The notes under the pieces are model-generated. The model did no database searches. It was not told where the DNA came from and saw only the letters and a list, made by a program, of their open reading frames with translations. Both the position numbers and the translations under genes were made by a program. Shown piece by piece: positions 51,650 to 58,994 of a DNA stretch of 64,000 nt (within the stretch, counting starts at the first letter, position 1; each line of letters opens with the position of its first letter). This DNA is from Brevibacillus brevis. Lineage in GTDB: Bacteria > Bacillota > Bacilli > Brevibacillales > Brevibacillaceae. The stretch spans positions 3,609,501 through 3,673,500 of the forward strand of contig NZ_CP134050.1 in NCBI RefSeq assembly GCF_031583145.1, in the 5' to 3' direction.

Positions 51650-52667
51650 GGGAAACTCCCGGCCCTTCCTCTACATGCGGTGTCGCCGTCTCGTGTCCAG
51701 CCTGCTTTTCCAGCATAGCCATCAGATCCGTACCGTCTTTGCGCACCCGCAAATCGAGATAAGCCAGCGAGTAGACGATCATCATCCACGGCATGAGCAC
51801 GCAGGAAAAGAGGAGCATCAGCAATTGGCTGAGGATAGACGCTCCCAATAGTCCGTAAACCGCCACCTGAACCCCGCCGGAAAAGACGGAGTAGAGTACC
51901 ACCAAGACCACATAGAGGCCGAACAGCCGCCAAAAGTTCCCTTTTGTCAGGTTCCAGCTCTTTCCGAGCGGCACGCCTCCTCCTTCCAGCAGGACGTACG
52001 GCAGATAGAACCCCCAGCGAAGCATGAAAAAGCCGGGAACGAGCATGATCAGCACAATGAAAATCAGGTAAGCCACAATGAAAAGCATGATAAACAGGGC
52101 CGACACGACTGCGTCGTCGCCGTCGAAAATGCTCCCCAAAGATTCGCCGGAAATGAGCGTAACGATCAGCGCGAGCAAGCCGAACAGAAGCACGAATGCG
52201 AGCACGATGCCCACGATGACGAGCGAGTACACAACCGTCGCCCCGACAAGCGGCCAAAAACGTCCCATTGACTGTTTCAGCGCAGCCTTGATCCCCAGCG
52301 TCTGCCCCTCTACCGCAGCCCTGGTCATGAGCAAAGTCGACGACACCAGCTGCGGGTAGGCGCCAAGCCCCATGACGGGCAAAACAACCAGCAAATACAA
52401 CAAGAGAAAGCCGATTTTGTCCGTCGGTTCAGTATCCATTCCGGCAAACCGGCTTGCTACCGATTCCCAAAAGTCGGAACCGTCTGTATCCTGCATGAAG
52501 AACGACAGGTTTCCGATATCAAAGACGAGCAAATCCTGCAACAGCAAAAACGGACCGAACAGCATCAGCGCCAATAGAAAAAAAGCGCCGAAATGCTGAC
52601 GATAGACTGTGAAGCTGCGGTCCAGCAGCTTTCCTACTCCCATGGGAGCGAGCGGCGATTGATTCAT
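51642..52667 (-). CDS. Polytopic membrane protein, first gene of the MoxR/DUF58 operon
   Basis: 341 residues from ATG 52667 with GGAGG seven bases upstream; the frame open to 52718 has no ribosome site. Six or more membrane helices, a conserved start LLDRSFTVYRQHFGAFFLLALM and the loop LLEGGGVPLGKSWNLTKGNFWRLFGLYV, features of the membrane domain seen in glycerophosphoryl diester phosphodiesterase-type and DUF975-like proteins. Function unknown. A TATAAT at 52710-52715 upstream fits a promoter for the five-gene operon. Confidence 0.8.
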   Translation of the reverse strand: MNQSPLAPMGVGKLLDRSFTVYRQHFGAFFLLALMLFGPFLLLQDLLVFDIGNLSFFMQDTDGSDFWESVASRFAGMDTEPTDKIGFLLLYLLVVLPVMGLGAYPQLVSSTLLMTRAAVEGQTLGIKAALKQSMGRFWPLVGATVVYSLVIVGIVLAFVLLFGLLALIVTLISGESLGSIFDGDDAVVSALFIMLFIVAYLIFIVLIMLVPGFFMLRWGFYLPYVLLEGGGVPLGKSWNLTKGNFWRLFGLYVVLVVLYSVFSGGVQVAVYGLLGASILSQLLMLLFSCVLMPWMMIVYSLAYLDLRVRKDGTDLMAMLEKQAGHETATPHVEEGPGVSHE

Positions 52668-52709
52668 GCCGAAACCTCCATGTTTCTTTTTTTTGAGATT
52701 ACCTGAACC

Positions 52710-52715
52710 ATTATA
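52710..52715 (-). promoter_or_regulatory. Likely -10 of the MoxR/DUF58 operon promoter
   Basis: Minus strand TATAAT preceded directly by TG; the -35 (TTAAAA at 17 bases) is weak. It lies 43 bases ahead of the first start codon. The rest of the gene-free stretch 52716-53056 holds one perfect hairpin CCGCCAA/TTGGCGG (52817-52835) without T-run and nothing else I can identify. Confidence 0.45.
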
Positions 52716-53056
52716 CATGATTTTCCTTTTCTTTTAATAAATGATTCCTTTTCATTTCCTTTTTCTCTTCAAAAAACGGGAATCGGGCGATTTTTCGCCA
52801 GTAACATTACTTGGCTCCGCCAAGCATTTTGGCGGCCTTCGTTGCACGAATGCCGGATCAGAATCTCTCTGAATAAAAAAACTGCCTGCACATCATATCG
52901 AATGCGATCGACTGATCTGCGGCAGCTTGTTTGTTTTCCGAGCAACTACTAGCGGGATAAGTCCACACGGCAGCTGGAATGCTGTGCATCGAAATCAACA
53001 GTACCATGCAGGACTGTACAATGGGCTGTTTCCCGCTTCACAAGCCCGAGGGCTTC

Positions 53057-53992
53057 TTACGCATGCTTCAGCAAAAACTCTTTCCCGTACTCTCCGTGGT
53101 CCAGGATGGTCGGGTGTTCGATCTGGACGGTGGAGTGTTCGATTCCGTACTTTGTCTTCAAGATGTGGTTGATTCCCAAAATGACGCAGTACGGCTGGAT
53201 GTCTTCCCGCACAAACACGTGTGCGGTCAAGGAATAGTGCTCTGTCGAGATGGACCACAGATGGAGCTCATGCACATCCTCTACGCCTTCCACGCTGCCC
53301 AGATCAGCCCGGATCTGATCCAGATCGAATTGCTCTGGCACGGATTCCATCAATACGGACAAAGACTCGCGAATGATTTTGGCTCCGCCCGTAAAAATGA
53401 TGGCTCCGATGACCATGCTGACCACGGGATCAAAAAGGGTGTAGCCCGTGAAGTGAATGAGCAGCGCAGATACGATGACCCCGATGGAGCTGAGCAGGTC
53501 CCCGATAAAGTGCCACAGCGCGCTTTTCACATTCAGGTTGTTTTCCTCGCGCATACTTCGGCCAAGCACGATCGTCAGCACGATATTGACCACGAGACCG
53601 ATGGATGCGATCCCCAGCATCAACCCCATCTTTACGTCCTGCGGATGAATCATCCGGTCGATTCCTTCGATAAAAATTCCGATGGCGATCACCGCCAGCG
53701 CCAACCCGTTTAAAAACGAAGCAATAATTTCAAAACGGAGGAATCCAAACGTGTACCTTTTGTTCGGCTTTCGCGCGGCCATATAGATCGCGGTCATGCT
53801 CAAGCCAAGGGCAAAGACGTCGGCGATCATGTGAGCCGAGTCGGACAGCAGGGCGAGGGAATGGGACAAGAGACCCCCTACGATTTCTACGATAGTGAAG
53901 AACAGTGTCAAGATCAACGTGATCCAGAGTGTTTTCTTCGACGTTTGCTGCTCTTTCACGTGATTGAGATGATGATAGTCCGTGTATTTCAT
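53057..53992 (-). CDS. Cation diffusion facilitator family metal exporter (CzcD-like)
   Basis: 311 residues from ATG 53992, eight bases after GGAGG; a GTG at 54001 is possible. Six membrane helices with the CDF metal sites: LLSDSAHMIADVFAL in helix 2 and ALWHFIGDLLSSIGV in helix 5 (HxxxD and DxxxD-type ligands), a His-bearing N-terminus (DYHHLNH) and a cytoplasmic C-terminal domain with HELHLWSIS and HVFVRED. CDF proteins export zinc, cobalt or related divalent ions in exchange for protons. The gene has a good sigma-A promoter with an AT-rich dyad-like region after the -10, suggesting metal-dependent repression, but no repressor gene is adjacent. Confidence 0.94.
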   Translation of the reverse strand: MKYTDYHHLNHVKEQQTSKKTLWITLILTLFFTIVEIVGGLLSHSLALLSDSAHMIADVFALGLSMTAIYMAARKPNKRYTFGFLRFEIIASFLNGLALAVIAIGIFIEGIDRMIHPQDVKMGLMLGIASIGLVVNIVLTIVLGRSMREENNLNVKSALWHFIGDLLSSIGVIVSALLIHFTGYTLFDPVVSMVIGAIIFTGGAKIIRESLSVLMESVPEQFDLDQIRADLGSVEGVEDVHELHLWSISTEHYSLTAHVFVREDIQPYCVILGINHILKTKYGIEHSTVQIEHPTILDHGEYGKEFLLKHA

Positions 53993-54040
53993 CAGAGCCA
54001 CCTCCGTTTTTAAAATAATTATAAAGTAATAATTGATTTA

Positions 54041-54069
54041 ATTATAGGCGCGATTCCGCCAGAATGCAA
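54041..54069 (-). promoter_or_regulatory. Sigma-A promoter of the CDF exporter gene
   Basis: Minus strand TTGCAT (54064-54069), 17 bases, TATAAT (54041-54046). An AT-rich stretch with repeated ATTA/TAAT follows to the ribosome site and could bind a metal-sensing repressor. Confidence 0.7.
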
Positions 54070-54210
54070 ATGAACGTTTTATGGATCATACTACTGATTT
54101 TCATTACCAGTTCGAACGATTCAGTAAAATTTCCTTAACCTCTGGACGCCCTCTTTATTTTCCCGTAATGTATGTTCCAATCACCCAACTCGAAAGCAAG
54201 GAGGTGTACG

Positions 54211-54834
54211 ATGGATCTTAGCTTGCTCCTTTCCTTTTTGGCCGTATCGGTGCTCTTGACGCTGGCACCCGGCCCGGACATTTTATTCGTCATTGCGCAA
54301 AGCATCTCCCATGGGAGAAAAGCAGGCATTTCGACCGCTCTGGGACTGGCGACCGGCGTCATCGCCCATACGACAGCCGCTGCGCTGGGGATCACCGCGA
54401 TCCTCTATAACTCGGCGCTTGCCTTCCACGTGGTCAAGTACGCGGGAGCGCTGTACCTCTTATACCTGGCTTACCAGGCGATCAAAGAAGGCGGCAGCCC
54501 GCTGTCGACGGCGGTGCCTCAGAAGCAGTCCGCATTGCGCCTGTATCGCACCGGCATTTTCATGAACGTCTTGAATCCGAAAGTCTCCCTGTTTTTCCTT
54601 GCGTTTTTGCCGCAGTTCATCACGCCGGGCACTGGAGATGAAGCCTTTCAGATGATGATTCTGGGCATTGTCTTCATGGTTCAGACGATCATCCTCTTCT
54701 CCACCGTCGCTGTTTTCGCCGGAATGTTCGGACAAAAGCTCTTGAGCAAATCCTCTGTCGGGAAATATGTCAACTACGGCAAGGCAGTCCTGTACGCGGC
54801 GATTGGCATCCGAATTGCGTTGTCGGATTCGTAA
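54211..54834 (+). CDS. LysE family amino-acid/metabolite exporter
   Basis: 207 residues from ATG 54211 with AAGGAGGTG four bases upstream. Six membrane helices; the N-terminal LTLAPGPDILFVIAQSISHGRKAGISTALG is the LysE/RhtB signature (APGPD, then SxxxGxxxGxxxxxG), and FMNVLNPKVSLFFLAFLPQF in the middle is the second conserved block. These transporters export amino acids or analogues such as homoserine lactones with a proton gradient. Substrate cannot be predicted. It is divergent from the CDF gene, with 218 bases between them, and no terminator follows. Confidence 0.93.
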   Translation: MDLSLLLSFLAVSVLLTLAPGPDILFVIAQSISHGRKAGISTALGLATGVIAHTTAAALGITAILYNSALAFHVVKYAGALYLLYLAYQAIKEGGSPLSTAVPQKQSALRLYRTGIFMNVLNPKVSLFFLAFLPQFITPGTGDEAFQMMILGIVFMVQTIILFSTVAVFAGMFGQKLLSKSSVGKYVNYGKAVLYAAIGIRIALSDS

Positions 54835-54935
54835 ATATCTGTTGCCTCATTTTTGGTCGCCGGGATTTTTGTCCATATCAGACCCTCTTTCGCTGAATAT
54901 GATAATCCATGTCTGACTGTGAGAGGTGTCGTGCA

Positions 54936-55535
54936 ATGAAATTGACCAAGACGGCCAGAAAGAAAAGAAGGGCCAGACCCGCCGGATCCCCTCGCTTGGG
55001 CCGCAACAGAAAGCATTCGGTCACTGGGCTGCGCCGCTGGCTTCGCGTTCACGTCCGCGCCCCTCAAGTATCCGTGACCGCTCCCGTGCCTACCGTACAG
55101 GTCGATGCCCCATCCGTGAACATCGAGGCACCGAAGCCGATTGTCATCCCCGCTCCGGTCGTAAAGATCGACGTGGAAGAGGAGAGTGCCGACTACGCCA
55201 GCTATAAAGGGCTTCGCAGGGAATTGCGCAAATGCTTGAAACAGAATCAGCCCGTCGAGTTGCTGTTGGCTTCCGATTTCGGATCGGACAACCGGAAATT
55301 TCAGACGGGTTCTTTGACCCGTGTGGATGAAGGCATCGTCGAGCTGCGTGCAACCGCTCCCGACGGCACGCGGGAATTCAGCATCCTGATTCCTCTCAAT
55401 CGTATCGTCGCAATCATTCCTGGCCAGACCTACGCGGCACAAGCTGCCCCCGCTGCGGAAGACGAAGGGGCGGAAACCGAGCCGATCTCGTTGCGCTTGA
55501 GTGACGAGGACCGGGAATCTCTCGCTTCGGGGTAA
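54936..55535 (+). CDS. Basic-headed small protein with Pro/Val-rich repeats, function unknown
   Basis: 199 residues from ATG 54936, with GAGAGGTG eight bases upstream; an upstream ATG at 54909 is less suited. The first 35 residues are strongly basic (KLTKTARKKRRARPAG, RLGRNRKHS). Residues about 45-80 are a Val/Pro/Ala repeat (VSVTAPVPTVQVDAPSVNI, APKPIVIPAPVV). The C-terminal half is a small alpha/beta domain (KGLRRELRKCLKQNQPVELLLASDFG, LTRVDEGIVELRA, FSILIPLNRIVAIIPG) whose end reads like the Sm-like/SH3 domains of Bacillales coat-associated proteins (CotO/YqfQ-style is not claimed). I assign no family; a spore-associated role is possible from the basic composition. Confidence 0.55.
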   Translation: MKLTKTARKKRRARPAGSPRLGRNRKHSVTGLRRWLRVHVRAPQVSVTAPVPTVQVDAPSVNIEAPKPIVIPAPVVKIDVEEESADYASYKGLRRELRKCLKQNQPVELLLASDFGSDNRKFQTGSLTRVDEGIVELRATAPDGTREFSILIPLNRIVAIIPGQTYAAQAAPAAEDEGAETEPISLRLSDEDRESLASG

Positions 55536-55600
55536 GCATTTTCTTGGCACGGGGCAAATGCCGCAGGCCACTGCCCCCTGCCGGGACTCCTGATCCTTCG

Positions 55601-55637
55601 TCGGACAAGCCTCGCATGCTGTGCAAGGCTTGTCCGA
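55601..55637. repeat. Perfect inverted repeat without T-run
   Basis: TCGGACAAGCCT and AGGCTTGTCCGA are perfect 12-base arms around 13 bases (with an inner GCATGC). No T-run follows on either strand, so it is not a simple terminator. It lies in the 210-base stretch between a plus- and a minus-strand gene. Confidence 0.7.
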
Positions 55638-55684
55638 TTACAGTGAAAACAGGCGCCAATCACACACCTGACAAATGAGCCATT

Positions 55685-55724
55685 GCCCGCTTCTCCCAAC
55701 GGATGTGGGGACAAGCGGGCTTTT
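55685..55724 (+). terminator. Intrinsic terminator, plus strand
   Basis: GCCCGCTTcTCCC pairs with GGGGacAAGCGGGC followed by TTTT. It is 150 bases after the preceding stop and would end its transcript before the convergent glycosyltransferase gene. Confidence 0.75.
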
Positions 55725-55746
55725 GACTCTGAGTGGCCCGTATGAC

Positions 55747-56895
55747 TTACCTCCGCGAACCGCCCCAAACCTGCAGTACGTCCCTCGCCACACGGTCCCA
55801 GGTGAACCTCTCTTCTGCCAGTCTCCTCCCCACTGCCCCCATCTGTCTTTGCAAATCCCTACTGGAGAGCAGCTTGTTGAGCTGGGTGGAAAAAGACTGC
55901 GGATTTTCCGGCTCTTCGACCAAGAGCCCGTTGTTCCCGATGATGACCTCCGCATTTCCTCCCCGTTTGGTCGTGACAAATGGCAATCCTGCGGCCATCG
56001 CCTCGTAGTGCACCCTGGCCAGCGGCTCCTCCCACTGGGAAGGGCATACGAATATATCGCCTGCCCAGAACCACTGATGGATTTGTTCCGAGCTCACATA
56101 GCCCGTCGTAATGACCGGAATCGGTGAACGGTCAGCAAGGGAACGAACATACGCCACATAGTCGCTGACTTTGTCCACCCCATACCACGATCCGCCTACA
56201 AGGACGAGCGCGATATTGGAATGATGCTTTTGCAAGTCGTTCATCGCCCGTACCAGGATATCTGCTCCCTTTTTCGGAGTCAGCCTGCCCACGAACAAGA
56301 TCACCTGTCTGTTCCCCAAGTTGTGCATGGATCGCAATTCCTGGCGGATTTTCCGCGCCGCTTGCGACCCTTCCCACGGAACAAATGTCTGCAAATCGAC
56401 CCCGGAGTAAATCGTTCGCAGCTTGGGAGCCGCTTCCGGGTAGAGGGACTGAATCACGCGTCCCACATAATCGCTGATCGTAATGATCCGTTCCGTCTCG
56501 GCGATGGCCACGGCCGCTTCCGCCGGATTGATTTTCGCCTGGTCGAACATGTCGTTGTGCATGCTGAGAATGATGCGCGCCCTGGGAGCCACTTCGCGAA
56601 TCAGCGGCACCAGCCGCGGACGGTTAAACACGTGGATGATGTCGTACGATTGATTGCGCAAAAATTGCACGACTTCTTCCGCATACGTCTCAAATACGCC
56701 CTGCCCGTTAACCCTCACATAGCGCACATTGCGAATCTTCTCTTCCATCGGAAGCGAAGGGTCTGTCGTTCCCAATACGGTTACATCGTGATGTCTGCCA
56801 AGAACGTCGACGATCCCTGATATATAGGTCTGGATAGCGCCGCCGCGGACTGGAGGGACGGGCAATTTTTCTGTACAGATCATGACTACCTTCAT
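55747..56895 (-). CDS. Family 4 glycosyltransferase, CotSA-like
   Basis: 382 residues with the two-Rossmann GT-B fold. The N-terminus VPPVRGGAIQTYISGIVDVL is the acceptor-binding loop; the C-terminal half has the GT4 donor motifs FVGRLTPKKGADILVRAM, LVLVGGSWYG and CPSQWEEPLARVHYEAMAAGLPFVTTKRGGNAEVI (E-x7-E type). It resembles CotSA of Bacillus subtilis, a spore coat protein encoded beside the CotS kinase-like protein. Here too the CotS-like gene lies directly upstream (25 bases) on the same strand, so a coat polysaccharide or glycosylation role in the mother cell is likely. Confidence 0.87.
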   Translation of the reverse strand: MKVVMICTEKLPVPPVRGGAIQTYISGIVDVLGRHHDVTVLGTTDPSLPMEEKIRNVRYVRVNGQGVFETYAEEVVQFLRNQSYDIIHVFNRPRLVPLIREVAPRARIILSMHNDMFDQAKINPAEAAVAIAETERIITISDYVGRVIQSLYPEAAPKLRTIYSGVDLQTFVPWEGSQAARKIRQELRSMHNLGNRQVILFVGRLTPKKGADILVRAMNDLQKHHSNIALVLVGGSWYGVDKVSDYVAYVRSLADRSPIPVITTGYVSSEQIHQWFWAGDIFVCPSQWEEPLARVHYEAMAAGLPFVTTKRGGNAEVIIGNNGLLVEEPENPQSFSTQLNKLLSSRDLQRQMGAVGRRLAEERFTWDRVARDVLQVWGGSRR

Positions 56896-56920
56896 CCGAA
56901 TACTCCTTTCCTCGTACGGC

Positions 56921-58768
56921 TCATCGCACTCCTCTGGTCTTTACCCCTTTTTTGGGCCTCGGTTTGTTTGCAGCCTGCCTGTTCAGCTTCTTACTGGGTG
57001 CAGGCACTTTGGTGAATGAATGCTTTTTCCCCGGCTGAGCCGCTTTCTTTGTCTTGCCTTTGGTTGAACCGACTCGCTTGATGGATTTGACAGCCTTTTG
57101 CGCCGCCTGCCCTTTGACCCGTTTGGCAGCAGCAGCCCTACGCTTGCTGAGCGGTACAACCTTTCCCCCTGCTTTCTTGACAGCAGCTGCGCCTCGTTTC
57201 TTCACAGCCGGTTTTTTGGCTGGAACTGCCGGCTTACTGCTTGGGGAGGAGACCGCCTCTCCGGAAATCGGCTTTTTCTTTGCCTGGCCGCTTCGAGCTG
57301 CTCTGCTTTCCTCCGAAAGGTATGGCGCCAGTGGGATGACCTTCCTCTGGCTGACCTTGCCCGCACGCGGCTTTCTTTTCGCAGCAGGTACAGACGCTTT
57401 CTTTTTCATAGGCTTGAGACGAACAACCGGGCTCGAAACGACCTCGGCTGGCTTTTCCTTTTCCTGCTCGGAACGCTTCTCGCCAGTATCTGCGTCTTTC
57501 TTCTTGATTTTGAGCCGTCCCTTTTTGCTTTCCTCTGCAGCCGGAACCTTCCTGTCTTCCTTTTCCTGTGGCTGGAGCCCCCAGCTTTGCTGATCCCACG
57601 GGCTGTCCGACGAGATTCTCTTGACTTCCGCAGGTACAGCAGCGCTTTCGTAGCTTCCTGGCTTGTATTTGGAACGCTCCGCTGCCAGCTCCGCCAATGC
57701 CTGCGCTTTCGTCCGATCGGTTGCGACGACCCGTTGCAGGATCCCTTCCGCTTCCGTATTCAAAAAAGTCAGCGGGTCAAAGAACATTTCTTTCAGATGC
57801 TTGTAAAACTCATTCGGCACGGCCATGTCGATCAGGAGCACTTCATAGGATTCGGCATCCAGCGGGTTTGCCTGGTGATACGCATCGATCATGCCGCGCA
57901 TCCACGTCAGATCCCACACTCCCATATCGTCCATCGTGCTCGTAATCAGCTTCCTTAGATCGCGAAACGGCAAGTCGTACGAAACCCCATCGAGGTCGAT
58001 GACCCACAGACCGCCGGGGCCGTTCTGACCGTTCGACCATCCGTAGTCTTGGTGCACCAGTCCCCAGTGCGGCTCCCCCATCGCAACCATCCGCGGATAA
58101 GCCGACGCTTTCAACCGTTCCAGAGCTTCCAGCGCCTGGCGCTCGTACTCGTCGACTACCGCCAGAATCGAGGGACTCGCGGCTGTATCGCGGTACGCCT
58201 TGGCCATTTCTCTCATCCAGCCGATTTTTTTGGCGATCTTCTGGTAGTAATTCGGCCAGCGGTACAAGCGGGAAGAGTTTTTCGCTCCAAAGGGTGGCAA
58301 GTACCCTTTCGTGTGCCGGTGAAACTCTCCCAGTCCGTAACAAAGCTCCTGAGCTCCTACCAAATCTACTTTTGTCGCAGGGGTCAGCGCGATCCAGTCC
58401 GTAACGATCCAGAGCTTTCCTCCCATTTCCACAAACAGCTTGCCGTCGTTTGCGGGAATCAAAGCCGGGACCCTTGCGCCTTGCCGAACGACGTAATCTT
58501 GCAATCCCACGCTGAACAGACTGCGCTCGGGGGTGCGATGCAGGAGCTTTAGGCTGCGCGGCCCTTTGTTCGTCTCGATTTTCCAAATCGCTCCGCCTTT
58601 GTCGGGCTTCGAAGTGATCAGGGTGCGAGAGCTCACCTTCATGTCGTATTGGCGCATGACCTGTTCGGCTATCGCATCGACCTCAGGAGGCACCTGCAAA
58701 TCCCAGTTCACGGGAGCCGGCTCCGTCCCCGTCCGGGTGTCCCATGGCGTAATCAGATACTGTTCCAT
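56921..58768 (-). CDS. CotS-family kinase-like spore coat protein with long histone-H1-like tail
   Basis: 615 residues; CotS homologues have about 350. Residues 1-375 are the CotS/YutH-type aminoglycoside-phosphotransferase-fold domain: RSLKLLHRTPER (lysine loop), HQDYGWSN (H239, D241, N246; catalytic loop) and VIDLDGVSYD (D258, D260; metal) are intact, so it could be an active kinase. From about residue 390 the sequence is a low-complexity Lys/Ala/Pro/Arg tail of about 225 residues (KPAVPAKKPAVKKRGAAAVK, VKGQAAQKAVKSIKRVGS, PGKKHSFTK), rich in KPA/KKA as in eukaryotic histone H1 or bacterial HctB/AlgP-type proteins. The tail could bind nucleic acid or acidic polymers. First gene of the CotS-CotSA pair. 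Confidence 0.85.
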   Translation of the reverse strand: MEQYLITPWDTRTGTEPAPVNWDLQVPPEVDAIAEQVMRQYDMKVSSRTLITSKPDKGGAIWKIETNKGPRSLKLLHRTPERSLFSVGLQDYVVRQGARVPALIPANDGKLFVEMGGKLWIVTDWIALTPATKVDLVGAQELCYGLGEFHRHTKGYLPPFGAKNSSRLYRWPNYYQKIAKKIGWMREMAKAYRDTAASPSILAVVDEYERQALEALERLKASAYPRMVAMGEPHWGLVHQDYGWSNGQNGPGGLWVIDLDGVSYDLPFRDLRKLITSTMDDMGVWDLTWMRGMIDAYHQANPLDAESYEVLLIDMAVPNEFYKHLKEMFFDPLTFLNTEAEGILQRVVATDRTKAQALAELAAERSKYKPGSYESAAVPAEVKRISSDSPWDQQSWGLQPQEKEDRKVPAAEESKKGRLKIKKKDADTGEKRSEQEKEKPAEVVSSPVVRLKPMKKKASVPAAKRKPRAGKVSQRKVIPLAPYLSEESRAARSGQAKKKPISGEAVSSPSSKPAVPAKKPAVKKRGAAAVKKAGGKVVPLSKRRAAAAKRVKGQAAQKAVKSIKRVGSTKGKTKKAAQPGKKHSFTKVPAPSKKLNRQAANKPRPKKGVKTRGVR

Positions 58769-58921
58769 TCCATTCCCCCCACGTTGCCTTATGGAGATCT
58801 CTACGAATTCTTAATAAATTATTCGTCGCATTTTGAACACGAAACGGACAAATAGCCATGGGGATAAGCCAATTCGGCTCCACTACAGGGATACCCGCTG
58901 CCTCTCCCCCCGTTCTCAAAC

Positions 58922-58964
58922 AAAAAAGCGCCTTGGCCTGTACGGTTTGTACAGACCAAGGCGC
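58922..58964 (-). terminator. Intrinsic terminator of the SNF2 helicase gene
   Basis: Minus strand GCGCCTTGGtCTGTAC pairs with GTACAGgCCAAGGCGC around AAACC, followed by TTTTTT. Confidence 0.92.
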
Positions 58965-58994
58965 CCCCAAAACGAGTGAATCGCATCCACCCAT

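Noticed and set aside
52817..52835. Hairpin CCGCCAA/TTGGCGG as terminator
   Set aside because: The stem is perfect but there is no T-run on either strand and no gene end nearby.
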